From Plasmopara viticola (taxonomy: Eukaryota > Oomycota > Peronosporomycetes > Peronosporales > Peronosporaceae), in NCBI GenBank assembly GCA_001695595.3, contig MBPM02000027.1, positions 768,221 to 832,220 of the forward strand: a stretch of 64,000 nt of DNA, in the 5' to 3' direction. Shown here one piece after another: positions 1-12,156 of this stretch. Each line of letters opens with the position of its first letter. Position 1 is the first letter of the stretch. The position numbers were made by a program, and so were the translations under genes. Under the pieces are notes generated by a model. It did no database searches. It was not told where the DNA came from and was given only the letters and a program-made list of their open reading frames with translations.

Positions 1-2
1 CA

Positions 3-1576
3 ATGGCAAGCGACGATGCAATGAAATGGCGTGAAGCAATGGATGCTGAGCTTCGCTCTCACGAAGAGAATAATACGTGGACATTGCAGCCACGAGGGAA
101 AATTGGACGCGCAATTGGATCCCGATGGGTATTTGCCAAAAAGCGTGATCAGAATGGCGCTATCGTGCGATACAAGGCACGACTAGTCGCGAAAGGTTTC
201 AAGCAGAAGTATGGCGTTGACTTTTTCGAGACATATTCCCCGGTTGCCAACATGAATTCGATCCGAATAATTCTCGCGGTATGTGTTGAATGTGGCTATC
301 AAATGGAACAGCTGGACGTCGACACGGCTTTTCTTAATAGCGTGTTGACGGACAACGTTTTTATGGAAGTTCCGCTTGGTGTCGACAATGCTCAAGGATA
401 CATATGTCAACTGAACAAGGCTATTTACGGACTTAAGCAAGCAGCGAGTGCCTGGAACAAGACAATACATCGTGTCTTCGTCAGGAATGGCTTTAGAGTT
501 GCGGAGCAGATCAATGTGTTTATGTCAAGAGAACTAAGGAAGGTTTTGCTTACGTTGGACTATATGTGGATGACATGATTATCGCAGCAAGAAGCAGCAA
601 AGAATTAAATTAAGAAAAGAGAGCACTCAAGAATGCTTTCAAGATGAAGGAGCTTGGTCAGGCGGAATTTACTTTGGGTATGGAAATTGATCACGACAGG
701 TCAGCTGGAATATTGATGATCAAACAGACTCGCTACATCGATGACGTGGTCAAGCGATTCGGTCAACAAGATGCCAAAAGTGTTGAAAACCCTTGCGTAT
801 CAGGATTGAAGCTGTCGTCAAAGCAGTCACCCACAACGGAAGAGGGACAATCGACAATGCGATCAAAGCCTTATCGCTCTTTGATTGGATGCTTGCTGTA
901 CATAACGACATGCACTCGGCCCGATATTGCTTACGCGGTGACGCAGCTATCACGTTTTCTGGAGAACCCAGGACTACATTATTGGAGCGCAGCAATTCGA
1001 GTAGTACGGTATCTGAAGACCACGCGTCAAATCGGTATCGTCTACCGAGGAAGTGGAAGCGTTACGGTCAAGGCAAACTCGGATGCAGATTGGGGCAGCA
1101 ACACGGATGACAGACGCTCGGTCTCGGGAATTATGGTCATGATTGCAAGCGCACCAGTGGTATTTAAGTCGAAGTACCAGCGGACAGTTGCGCTGAGCTC
1201 AGCGGAAGCTGAGTATATGGCTCTCAGTTTATGCACACAAGAAGTTCTTTGGACGCGGGCAATGCTAAAGGACATGGGTCACGAGCAAGTTGGAGGCACA
1301 CAATTTTGGGAAGACAACCAAGGTGCTATTGCGTTAGCCAATAACGCCGGATACCATGCTAGGACGAAGCATGTGGACATCAAGCACCACTTTATTCGTG
1401 AGAACGTGCAAGAAGGACTGTTGAAGATCGAATATATCGACACGAAGAGTCAGCTTGCAGATATGCTGACGAAGGCAGTTGGGACCAAGATGCTTAAGTA
1501 TCTGCGCGAGCCACCGGAATCAAGACCATGTCAGCAACAAAGGACACACAGCATTAGCGGTGAGTGGGAGTGTTAA
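3..1576 (+). pseudogene. Copia Pol polyprotein fragment (reverse transcriptase-RNase H), frameshifted
   Basis: The first reading frame carries the start of the Copia reverse transcriptase, including the segment around DVDTAFLNSV. It then loses frame near position 495, where one A of a short run present in the sister copy is missing. An in-frame stop follows near 611, where a CAA codon of the sister copy has become TAA. Reading resumes at about 644 with the RNase H region, shown by DADWGSNTDDRRSVSG, SSAEAEYMAL, EDNQGAIALANN and TKHVDIKHHFIRE. The extreme C-terminus is shifted again near 1510. The protein would copy the element's RNA into DNA; this copy is dead. Confidence 0.9.
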
Positions 1577-1716
1577 AATTACGCCGCTGAATGCATGTTG
1601 AACAGGTGAATGGCTTCACAGTATTTACAAGTACGTTACAGTTAGTAATTACATATGGTAGCCGTTCATTGGTCAAGATAAATATATTCACATCGGTTTT
1701 TACTTTCTACTCAACA
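1571..1716 (+). repeat. Copia 3' LTR (146 bp)
   Basis: The sequence starts TGTTAAAATTAC and ends CTCAACA, giving the usual TG...CA boundaries. It matches the LTRs at 20470-20615 and 24730-24875 with scattered substitutions. A purine-rich stretch (GTGAGTGGGAG) just upstream is a plausible polypurine tract. Confidence 0.88.
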
Positions 1717-2440
1717 ATAGGCAACGCTCATCGAAATGTCATATGCAGGCTAAATTGTCAAGCTGAAAAATTTCTCCAGCATTATAATACGTATCACTGC
1801 AAGATAGAATACATTAAAGACAGTTTCTCTGTCATATTTTGTAGTCAACTTGTTCTGCCGAAAGTTTGTCTCAAGATCACGTGTACAAACGAGGAGGGTT
1901 TAAAATTTACAATAGCTCGCCCCAGTTCCGGGCATAAAACTGTCATTGAATTATGGTAAACCTGGTGTATACCCTATACCTATCAAATCATAGCGTAAAT
2001 TTGCCCCCATGGTCCACAAGTTTAGAGTTCAATTCGAAGCACGTATCAGCTTTATATGAAGCTCTGGAATCGGTATCTTTTATAGTTAGCTTTAGCACAT
2101 TTATGTTGTTTTGATATAGTCTATTACAATTGGACTTGTATAGTATCAACGCTTTCTCACCGGAACTTATATACGACTTTATTGATACTTGAGCGGCGAT
2201 TAAAGACTAAGCTTCTACTAGTAGTATTGAAAGAGCATATCCGATTATTTTCATGTGTAGCTTGTTTAAAATTACATCCATGATTTGGTGGATATTGCAA
2301 TAATGCTCACGCATACTAGATTAAGAGCTCACTGTTGGGCACATAGAAGTCTTCAAAAAGCTCTTGTGAAATTTGAAGTCAACTCGACACCCACGTGATA
2401 ACTTATTATTATTGTTTATTAGTGCTATTTTTAATAAAGA
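1717..2440. repeat. Diverged dispersed repeat next to the LTR; no gene
   Basis: The first half matches, with many substitutions, the repeat at about 19050-20400. Shared stretches are the one around AACGCTCA and the run TTGTAATACGTATCA-like, followed by CTCGCCCC and GTAAACCTG. An inverted relative lies at 29280-29640. In those places the repeat sits upstream of copies of the aminotransferase gene, so it may be part of that duplicated unit. No coding sequence is supported. Confidence 0.6.
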
Positions 2441-2449
2441 TATCTTTTT

Positions 2450-2556
2450 GGGAAAATTGCAAAATGTGATACGAATCGAAAGTTCTCGCATAAGGTGATA
2501 CAAATGTTTAAAACAGTTCCAAAAATTCAGCAGTGTCTGATCCCTCATGTAAAATA
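2450..2556 (+). repeat. MULE left terminal inverted repeat
   Basis: The outer end begins GGGAAAATTGCAAAATG and pairs with the reverse complement of 4726-4832, with about four mismatches, one of them at the very first base. Confidence 0.9.
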
Positions 2557-2868
2557 CGAGTTCTGGCTCACATGGCTGCAAAGTGATGGCTGCAAAGAGT
2601 GTCTAGCTCACATTCAATACCGCCGGTGCCCTAGAACTGTGAAGGCGACCAGCCGGCTTTCAGTGTGAACAGATTGACCATCAGTAGGCTAAGTACTAGA
2701 AGTCGAGTGTCCTTCTGATAGCGGTTCGATGAGTGTACTGACATGTCAGTGCATTGTGTCCGCAACTAAATATCACAGCGGCCCAGGCATACTGAGGGAT
2801 GTCGTATAAGAGAGTAAGAATAAACTTCTTTATTGTAAGTCTGCTTGATTGCACAACTCCACAAAGAG

Positions 2869-4673
2869 TCATGGAGAGTGCGCACGACATGTTGTCTTGT
2901 TGTGTCCGTCTGTCTTACCGCATCGGGTACATTTGTAGATTCTGCGACCTGAAGTCTCACCTTGAGACCGAATGCGTCTCTTCTTTGGACGCCCAGCCTG
3001 TCGAACAAAACCTGCAGGTAGGACACCAGAATCTGGGTGCAGAGCTCGGTCCTCGGGAATTTCGAGAGTCCCCATCCCTGACTGGTAGCAGATCACCGTG
3101 TAAAATGCTCCCATTAGAGACAGTGTAGACTCAGTTGCCTTGGCTGCCGCCCTAGCAGCATATAGATGTCGACACGATATCTTCAGTTGCTTCCACGTCT
3201 CACACGAGCAGTATGGTGCCTCAATGTTGACACGTCTCTGCGCCATTGGACTCGTCACGTGCGCCGTGAAGGCAATCACATTCGAGCTGAACACAGCGGT
3301 GTACTGAGCGGCGAGCTTTGATTGCGTGTTGGACTTTTTCTCCGCCCGAGGCGTCACAAAACGGCCTTGCCTCGCCCATTCTTCGCACAGTTGCTGGCGG
3401 GTGCGACGTTTCCCCATCAGTATCGTAGAAATTGTTTTGAAGAACTCGAACGGGAGCATCATTCTGGGCTTAAGTTTCAAACTTCGTGCCTGCTCGCTCT
3501 CCACAAAGTTAGTCGTTCGCCATCCGAAGAGCGGTGTAAACTCGTAGTGTGGGTGCAGAGTCCACTTCTCCACAGGGATGCACCGCAGATACTTTTCCGC
3601 TTTTGAGTTGACCTTATTCAGGCCGTCCAGTGCTCGCTCGAACTCTTCTACAGAAGTTGCAGAGTTTGCTTGCCACACAAATTTCCTTGGCTGACAGCAA
3701 GCCGCACCTTCTTGTCTGCTCGCATGTTCCCTTCGACATGATCAGAATAAACAGAACTTTGCAGGTGAGACAATTACACAGCACCGACTTGCATGCGATG
3801 TCATACCTATAATGTGCCGCACGCAGAATATGTTGAACACGCCATGTTGATCGGCGGCCAACATCAAGCCCTGGTTACGATCACTGAACATCGGGCTGGT
3901 GCGCAGAGGAAATCCGTGGTTAGTGGTAATTGTCATAGTTTTTCATGGGAGCTATTGCCACAGCTGCGACTTAATTGCAGAGGTTTCCGTCACGGGTGAC
4001 CAGAGCGATTTGAACCCCGTTGTACTTCCGGTGCTTCAGTGAGCAGCGTCAATCCCGTACACGCCTTGTCTACGCACAAACCATTGTGGGTCTAGAACGA
4101 TCATGGCTCGGCGAAATCGCCCGGGCTCGTAGCACTGGAAGTCTGTTTCACGCCCGGGTTCAGTTGCGCCAGCTCTGACAAGAAGCTTGGAAGGAGCCGA
4201 ACAGTTGACGGATCTTCTGCGAATAGGCGCTGTTTCACAGTCTCCTTTGCGCGATACATAACGTGCTGAGATGCAACCACGCCGGACTGGTGAAGGAGTT
4301 GTACGACTAGATCTTGCGTTGCTAGTGTTGGTGCTGCTGCGACAGCAGCCTGTACGACAGGGTGATTGGCTAGCTGCTTGTGTGATGGCTTGGCGACGCT
4401 TGTACAGTTCTGGTGACCGAGATTGGCGTCCGTCACGTGCCACTCTCTCGGCCCTTCGTTGCTCCTGAGCATTGCGAGCGTGATGAACCACGCACACCCA
4501 GTTCCGTCGCTCAGACACTTCAAACACCTAGATGTACCACCCCCAGTTGCGGCATTCACCCTCCTCCCTTCTCCAAACGCGATGTCATTGATGGCGTCTA
4601 CTGCTTTTTCTCCCGTATCCCAGAGCTGCGCCTTAGAGGCATCGACTTCTCCGTGTTCGCTCATCACAGACAC
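2869..4673 (-). pseudogene. MULE transposase, broken
   Basis: Read on the minus strand, the N-terminal part (4673-4101) has a FLYWCH/FAR1-like look, with C and H residues around REWHVTDANLGHQNC. A middle piece (about 3936-3800) resembles the MULE DDE core near FSDRNQGL and FNIFCVRHI. The C-terminal part (3678-2869) has a SWIM zinc finger (CxC then CxH, around YCSCETW and CRHLY) and a terminal zinc knuckle (CTRCGKTDGHNKTTC). SWIM after a MULE core is the standard layout. Stops and shifts between about 4100 and 3680 break the core, so the enzyme is inactive as written. Confidence 0.85.
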
Positions 4674-4725
4674 TGCGATAATCGAGCGATTGTTGGATTT
4701 GTGTGATGAAACTTACCTCTCCACA

Positions 4726-4832
4726 TATTTTACATGAGGGATCAGACACTGCTGAATTTTTGGAACTGTTTTAAACATTTGTACCACCTTATGCGAGAAC
4801 TTTCGATTTGTATCACATTTTGCAATTTTCCT
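4726..4832 (-). repeat. MULE right terminal inverted repeat
   Basis: This is the inverted partner of 2450-2556. Its reverse complement starts AGGAAAATTGCAAAATG. The 9-bp target duplication follows immediately at 4833. Confidence 0.9.
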
Positions 4833-4841
4833 TATCTTTTT

Positions 4842-7800
4842 CCATTAAATTTAGATTTTAATATTTTAAATTTTTATTTATATTTGTCTCCGTGAATTTA
4901 TAGCTAAAAATGAAATATGTTATATAAATTAATAAATAATATGAATATTCAAAGAGGATATAATATTTTGGATTTTAGAACCTTCTTTCTTCTGCACCTG
5001 TTGGACGGGTATTGTGGCGGCCCTCAATAAAATTCAAATGTGTTATGCATTTCAGCTTACAGACTATGATTAGTAGTACTACTATCGCATCTCTGATAGT
5101 TTCCACGGTGTGCTAAAGTAAGCTTGTTTATATATGACTCAAATCTGTACTCAAAAGCATTTTTTACACACGCATTAATTGTTCCATAAGCTTAGTCACA
5201 CACATCATGGGAACATAGCCTTCCTTCAGTAGAATTCCTCGCACCTACTGCTGACCGGAGATTTTTTTGGCTTTAGGAAATTTGTTAAGTAAGCGGCCCT
5301 TCAAAGTCCTTGGGCGAGGTGAAGGTTCATTTCTTTTGTCCCCCCCGGTACAGGCACAAATACAGCTATAGACAACTGTGCTCCTCCAGAATACCGTCGA
5401 TAGGCAGAACTTCGTTACTAAGGATTTGGTGTCCAAATTTCTGCCCATCCACGGCAATCCGAAGAAGCACATATGTCTGTAGCTGTAGTCAAATCGTTTT
5501 TTACTTTGTCACTAATTGTACTTTAGTGCGATACGATCTTACTTGATACCGTTCATGAGCAAAACCACTATAACGTGTTTCAAACAAAGATGGCGCCCAT
5601 GAATGAAGGTCGTCCACTCATAAACCTAACGGCTGCCTTGTGGTTAGGTAGTATCACATCACACAGTCAACAATATCGTCGGTGCAGAGCTGTCTAAGCT
5701 CTAAAGCATGGACTTTACTTGGAGACTAAAATGCCTAACGAGGTTTTAGCTACATGGCTTCACAAATGGCTGCAAGGAAGCATGAAAGCACTAATGAAGC
5801 TAATAGCTTGTCGAAAGCAAAGACGTCCTTAGCTGTGTTTTATGGGCCCCCAGAGCACAAAAGCTTTGGTGAGACAAATAAACGAGTGAGTATCTATTCA
5901 AACTTCGGCATCCCGTGCGAATACCATGCACACCTGATAATGCGTGATCGAGGCCTCCTTAGTAAAAGTTTTCGACCCCTTGGTCCGAAACAGAAATGTC
6001 TGATAATTTTTCTGGCAAAAAGTGAAATCGTAAGCTTTAGATCCCGAAGTTGCCGACATCGCGGGGGCTAAGCTTCTAAGCTTTAAAGCATAGGCATAGA
6101 GACTTGAATGCAAGACTAGCTACATTGCATCAGAAAAGGCTGCGAATGCGCCAACCTTATCAGTCTTACAGAAGCCAGCAAGTCACTCTTGTAGTCGTCC
6201 GGCAGGAGCAGAACGATGCTACAATCCACCTTGGAGCCTTTGTGAGAATATAGATATTCAGTCTACTCGCGTAGGCATAGATTTGGCAACGCATTTTTCC
6301 AGGTATGACAAGGTTACGCATCCCTTCGTACAATGAAGGAGTGAAGGAGTTTATAAAATTTATCACTCACTCTCCCCGATCTTAAAGGTATTGAGATGTG
6401 GATAAGATTGCACTTCGTATAAAATAAATTTTGACCCTACCAATAAATCTTTATATTTATTGAGGCAAGGATACCTTAATAAAAAATTTATATATGAAAA
6501 CGGGTTCAATTACCGATAGGGTGCTTTTCTTGCTAGAGGCCGCTACGTTTTAAGCTGAGAGACCAGTTTTTGAAATGAAGGCTCGACAGTCTTCGTACAG
6601 AGCACTAAATACTAAAAATTAGATTCAAAAATTGCCACGTGGAGGAGTCGCAGATTATATACTCTTGCAGTTTAGGTTTGTGATGTTTCTACTACATGAT
6701 GTTGCTCTTGTTCAATCATCATCCTCCGTGTTCCTAAGAAGCAGATGAAAACAAAAGCATTACTTAGAAAGCGAATGTATATAAATCTAGGACTGCATTG
6801 GACGCATTTAAATCTGGATGAAATCACAGTCAAATTATCAAAAAGACTAATCAAAGTCACTCTCGCTTCTAGTACTACGCAAAAATACTGTATTTTCTTA
6901 GCTTTTTACTTCAGAGGTAAAGCGACGACCATAATTGCCCTGCGTCTTGAAGTAGACAAGGGTGTCCATGGTCTTTTTAAAACTGTTTACGGATGCAATT
7001 TTGATAGAAAAGTCAGACTTGCTAGCGCTGTATGTAAGACAGACTACGAAGCTAGTCGGGGCTGAGCCACAATAGCAATAATTATCTTGTTCCCCTTAAA
7101 TGGTTAAAATCCCTCCTCTTTGGTTGCGACGATTTGTTGTGTCCTTCGCGGCATGAGAGACGACTGGTTGACCACGTGGTAAAAATCTTGCGGCATGAAA
7201 GAGGACTGAATGAATGTGTGGTGTAGTTCTTTCTACCTCGATGCGCTTGGTGCTGAGGCACTCCATCCACAAATGATGACACGGATGCAGCATCATATGC
7301 CAACTAGCAGTTTGACGATCTACCTCTGCTTTTTCAGAACAACTGAGATCCATAGGCACAAAACCGACCAATAAGTTCTGCCTAAACGATGATTCCCTTA
7401 AGTTGACATCAGATTCTAGATGTCGACACTCCAACGTTACTTTTACGGCCTGAGTAGATGTACGCAAAATACTACTGTTCAACAGCGCTCGCTCCGAGCC
7501 ATCTGATATAAAAAGTTTTTTTTTAAATACTTATTGTATCAAGCTTGTTCTTTTAGTAAAGAAATAAAATGTACACTGATATTTATTTGCTTATACTTCA
7601 AAATTACTAGCTAGTAGTCGGACCGCTCTTAACCTCAACATTAGTGTATAGACATGACTTTGTTTTCTTGCCAATAAGCCAGAAAGCGTACCTTCGCTCT
7701 CTCTCATAGTACATGAAAGAAACAGACAGAGTGTCGGCCATTCTATCGAGGCATAAAGCCAGCAATGCCACTCATGGCATCCAGTGTATGCTGTGTCTGA

Positions 7801-10800
7801 TGGGCATAGCTTAGTAGTATTTGTGTCACATCACACTTTTCACAGGAATTGCATAGGACTATTGCTTTCTTATGATGATAGCAAACGGCCGTAGGTGCGT
7901 TGAAAAATTGGGGAGCCCTCATGGGCGCTAGGACTTTCTCATTGTATGATGTGGCTGACTAGCTTTACAATACTTGTTAAGGCCGCTACAACGAGGTTGT
8001 TGCAATCAGGAAGCAGAAGCAATGAGCGCTTCGTATGCAAGCCGCGGTCTTTTTACGCATGTTTAGTATGGTGGAAAAAAATCTGTACCCGCTTCAAAGC
8101 TTACTCTAACAGCACACGATACCAAAGCCGAGGCATTTTTGGGGCGGATTGTATCGGAAAGGAAATTGCGCTCTATCGTCCAAGATAAACTATAACACCG
8201 TGGACGTCTACCTAGGTTCTCCAACTTAACCAAGGTGTGGGAGCGCCTAAAAGTATTCTCATACCAGGTATAGGTCGTCACGGTCTTACGTCAAAGGATA
8301 TCCTTTAGCTGAATTCGGTGCGATTTATATAAAAAGCACGGAGCTGCCGTAAGGTCGGGCTGGAATAATGTCTAATTTTAGAAATAGTATATAGACGCCG
8401 CACGAAGAGTGTCCACCATATTTTTTTCTTGCCGGGCAAAGCAGATTAGTTTGGTTCTCGTCCCCATAGCCTGTATCGATCGGCCTAGAAGCCCCATGTG
8501 CAAGATCTTCTTGCTCACAATGGGCCAGGGTGAGTGGACTTTTCACGGCATAGCATCTTGTGTCCAATCGTCGACAAGTCACACACACCCTCGCTCGCTT
8601 CGTTAGCGACTCAGACCAACGGACTTACCTAAAATGTACTAAGAATTTTTGTCGTTGACTTTGTCCTTTTTCTAGTCCTCAAATTTGACAAACTTTTCAA
8701 CAAACGCATTTAAGGCCGTGCGTCCACTTCAAAAAATCGCAAAGCTCCCTGTATATCTCGGTAAGACCTTCTGAATGGCTGGTAAATCTGACATTAAATC
8801 TGCCACCTATTGAAGTGTTTCTTGGAGCAATAAGGCTACTTTGACAATGACATCGTTACGCTGAGGCGTCTTTGCGGCCCTGACGGTTGAAGAGCCGGAC
8901 GAGGGCTCACCATATTGATTGTTTAGAGGCTGAGGTTTCCGTAAATTATCTGACGAGGTAAACAATCATAGCTGTAGTGGAGGCGGGGCACTTTTACATC
9001 CAACTTATCTTAGCGGCTCAAAAACACTACCACGAGACCTTTTTTGGCCTCATCGCCAGACAGAGGTGTACGAAAAAAATGACTTGATTCACGGATAGGA
9101 CACTAAGTCTGTTAGACATAAAACCTTCGACTTGCTTACGCCTTTTGGAAGGCCTTATATCAGCACGTCGTTTGGCTAGTTTTCTAGCTTAAGACAAGAG
9201 CTTTAGATTAAAGGTATTACGGGGATGAAGGCTAACGAATTCAAAGGTGTGTCTCCGGTTAAGGTATAGATACGTAGGACACAAGAGGGCTCAAAACCAA
9301 TGTATTCAAGAGAGTTGATCTGAGCTCAAATGATTAAGAGCAAGATGGAATTTCAATGAATTTTCGACCTTATAATATACCAGAAATTTATCTAGAAATG
9401 CAGTTATCGTAGTCTCTACGGCAGAGCCACACCAGCGCTTCATCGCATTGTTAAAGGTAATAACCAAAAAAGGTATAGGACAACTGTTTTACAATGTGTA
9501 AGGAAGGCGAGCACAACTCTTTATTTATGGATCTACGCTGCCTGCTCTTGCTAGTACTTCGCTACCCACATGTTGCAACATAATATCTAAGTGACTTTTA
9601 GCCTGCTCACACAGCTTTGTTAACCGCAGCTAGTAGCCCAAAATTAATCACTTGTAGAGCATGAATCAACATAATTAGGGTAATTTAACAAATTGGTAGT
9701 CTGTAGAGCTAGCGAGATTTGATTACAGCCTAAAGACATCGTCACGTGTACCTTTGAAGTGAAATTAGTATCTGCAATAATTCTCATATTAATGTTGGGC
9801 GAAGACCTACTTAGGCGTGGAAGCATTACTTACCAAAACTTGGCAGCTGAGATTGATATATTTGCTTAGCAAATTTGCTCCACAGCTCGTGCTATGAAAC
9901 TCAAAGTAGTTTCAAGACTGAGCAAATTTTGTCAAAGTCAAAGACAACAATTAATCTTGCTCTATGGAAAGCCTAAAACCTTATTGTCAGACCCTGGATA
10001 CATCCCATCAGTCAGTCTAGCCAGACCCGACCAGTTTCTGATGCTTTTTTTTGAAGGATTAATTAATCTATTCCGAATGAGCACGAGCTTTTGCTGGTCC
10101 GTAAAATCTATCGGCTTGCCACAGGCTGCCGAGTCAGGAATGATTTGTCACAGCCTTTTACATTTGCGCATGTGTCCAGCATATCGCATCTGCTAGTATT
10201 CCCATTGATATCTATAAAGCTCTTAGGGGCTACTTCTTTCGTTTCTATTTGTCACACACACTCATCACGGGGTCATTGTAATTTCCTTGCACCTACTGCT
10301 AGCCGGCATTTGCCTCTGGGGTAACGACATAAGGAGCGGCTCTCCAAAGCACTTAGGCGAGGCGAAAACTTGGACGCAAGCGCAATATATGTACTTTTAT
10401 TTGCCACAGACATAGTAGCAGGTTGGTTCTGTTCTTGGCCGCACTTGAGTATATTAGGACTGGACCCAAGTCAGCAGGTACACGAACAAAGCTATATTAC
10501 GTCTTCTAGGTCAAAGATCTTTCTATCTACGCCGTTTAAGAGAAGCACGTGTGTGTAGCTGTATTCGGCCTTATCCTCTATGATGATTTTTAAGAACTTA
10601 GGTTTGTTGTGGGCCTTCCCTGATGCCGTGTATAAGCACAGCCACCACGACATATTTAAGTTTTGGAGTGGCGCCCAGCTATAGAGGCCGTCAACACTCT
10701 TTAATTATGAAAATATCTATAAAGCTAGCGACTACCTTATTTCATGCCAGAGAGCCTGAGCACTTTTGGAACTGGAGCCAAATAAAATTTTAGCTGTGAT

Positions 10801-10871
10801 GTTTGGGCCAACAATTTCCGGTGAAGTAATTATACGGGTGAGAATCCTCGGTATCCCTTATAATAGAGTAC
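4842..10871. other. About 6 kb without a supportable gene; diverged repeat remnants
   Basis: No open frame resembles a known protein and none exceeds about 130 codons. Several stretches recur elsewhere with heavy divergence: about 5210-5500 resembles 10230-10560; about 6800-7070 resembles 36260-36520; about 7960-8100 resembles 37250-37440 inverted; about 9100-9330 resembles 26150-26370. These look like ancient retrotransposon or segmental-duplication debris. Base composition is moderately AT-rich and uniform. Confidence 0.5.
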
Positions 10872-10885
10872 TAACAACATGCACA

Positions 10886-11206
10886 GCTTGGAAAAGGTTG
10901 GAGTGACGCCCTTCTTCCAAGCGCGGGGGCTAAATGCTCGCGCGCTTCGGGCAGGTGCTCTCGGGCATCTGCAGGTCATTAACGAGTCTCACCCTCGACG
11001 CGACGGTCTCCAGCACCGGGCGCCACCTGGGCTCTTATCAAGTCAGAGCTGAGCAAAATAATGGAAGACCCTCACGACCTCGGTGCTGGCTGCACTGCCC
11101 GCCGAACGAGACTCGACGTATGCGGGCACCACTCTATGCCAAGGACTAGCCAGACTGAGCCTAGCACGTGCATAACTTGGCAACGCGATAACGTAATACA
11201 TTACAT
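10886..11206 (+). mobile_element. SINE-like retroposon, copy 1, with 14-bp target duplication
   Basis: This 321-bp GC-rich unit is flanked by a perfect 14-bp direct repeat TAACAACATGCACA at 10872-10885 and 11207-11220. A second copy lies inverted at 16294-16617 with a different 14-bp duplication. Its 3' end is a short A/T/C-rich tail (ACGTAATACATTACAT). Short length, no coding capacity and variable long target duplications are hallmarks of LINE-mobilised SINEs. Pol III boxes were not clearly found, so the class is inferred. Confidence 0.8.
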
Positions 11207-11220
11207 TAACAACATGCACA

Positions 11221-12156
11221 CCTAGTCTCGCGTCATTGTGATCACCACTAATCCCTTGATACAGATCAGAAGAGTCTGTTATTTCTTTGTCTCAAGGTGG
11301 AGATTTCAACAAGTCGCATGTGAGAAACTATGGGTCTAGATTTGCGCTATGCTAGGAGTGGATAGGGTACAGATCAGGTTTACTCCGCAAATCAATAAGA
11401 TTTATGCGATGCAGATAAATATAAAGGGGCGAGTATTCAGCTTACTGCGGGTTATGAACACTTCTCGTTCGTACACAGGGATTTGAGGAAAAACCTTCGG
11501 TAAAACTAGTTATCGACAAAATATGATAACAGAATCTTAGGTCTTGTGATTCCATCACACTATTCTTTCACAAAGAATGAAATCCCATAAGCCTGCATTT
11601 GTCATTTCGGTGGACGTTGCTTATGCTCCGCAACCGTGTCAGTGACAGCTTTCACCCGCAGAAAGACTGGGTATTGGAATGGAGCATTTGCATACTTCAA
11701 AGTGCCTTTCTAAAGGCCAACATAAAAGTTGAACCCTCGCCAGGTTAGCTTAAGATTCGTTGCACGTATCTTTTGAGCTGTACTTCATATTTTTTCTCAA
11801 GTACAACTTGGAATTTGAATAGAAGAGGAAGATTTCAACAGTGATTGCACGAGTGCAAGTCCTTTCTTTCATCTAGAAGCTTGTCAAACTTGGGCTTCAA
11901 AACGCCTTCTGGGGATATCCTTTAACATTTAAAAAAAGGGCAGAGATTGAGTCCACGTTTGAGGTCGATTTAATGTCTGATAGGTCCATCAATAGTCGAC
12001 GCAGCTGTCGTGCGACGCGTAGTACAAGTACACATTTTTGCGACTGCTTCTAGACTTGCAGCTCGATCACTTCCAGCACCCCCATCTTTGATTCTGGCAC
12101 CTCCTACAAAGCCTCTCACTAAAACCCTCAGCACCAAACTATTTAAACTTGAAGGC
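11221..12156. promoter_or_regulatory. Upstream region of the aminotransferase gene
   Basis: The segment about 11590-12000 matches the DNA upstream of the decayed copy at 30.1 kb (about 29700-30065), for example around CATTTCGGTGG and GTTGCTTATGCT. It was therefore duplicated together with the gene and probably contains its promoter. The segment about 11330-11460 is an inverted relative of the dispersed repeat at 19.0-20.4 kb. The reading frame of the gene stays open upstream of its first ATG as far as about 11974 but has no ATG there. Confidence 0.55.

Larger units (their letters stand above)
1..1716 (+). mobile_element. Copia-type LTR retrotransposon, 3' part (cut by window start)
   Basis: This is the 3' portion of a Ty1/Copia element: reverse transcriptase and RNase H coding sequence followed by a 146-bp 3' LTR. 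It is nearly identical by eye to the matching part of the element at 20470-24875, so the two are recent relatives of one family. The 5' half lies outside the window. The coding part is broken, so this copy cannot move on its own. Confidence 0.93.
2450..4832 (-). mobile_element. Mutator-like (MULE) DNA transposon with TIRs and 9-bp target duplication
   Basis: This 2383-bp element is bounded by 107-bp inverted repeats at 2450-2556 and 4726-4832 that differ at only a few positions. The 9-bp direct repeat TATCTTTTT flanks it at 2441-2449 and 4833-4841. A 9-bp duplication and long TIRs are typical of MULEs. The interior encodes, on the minus strand, a transposase relic with a SWIM zinc finger. Similar TIRs and an intact duplication indicate fairly recent insertion; the coding breaks suggest it moved non-autonomously or decayed afterwards. 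Confidence 0.92.

Noticed and set aside
10934..11149. 71-codon open frame repeated at 16326-16568
   Set aside because: The similarity is at DNA level within the SINE-like element, and the frames diverge after about 30 codons.
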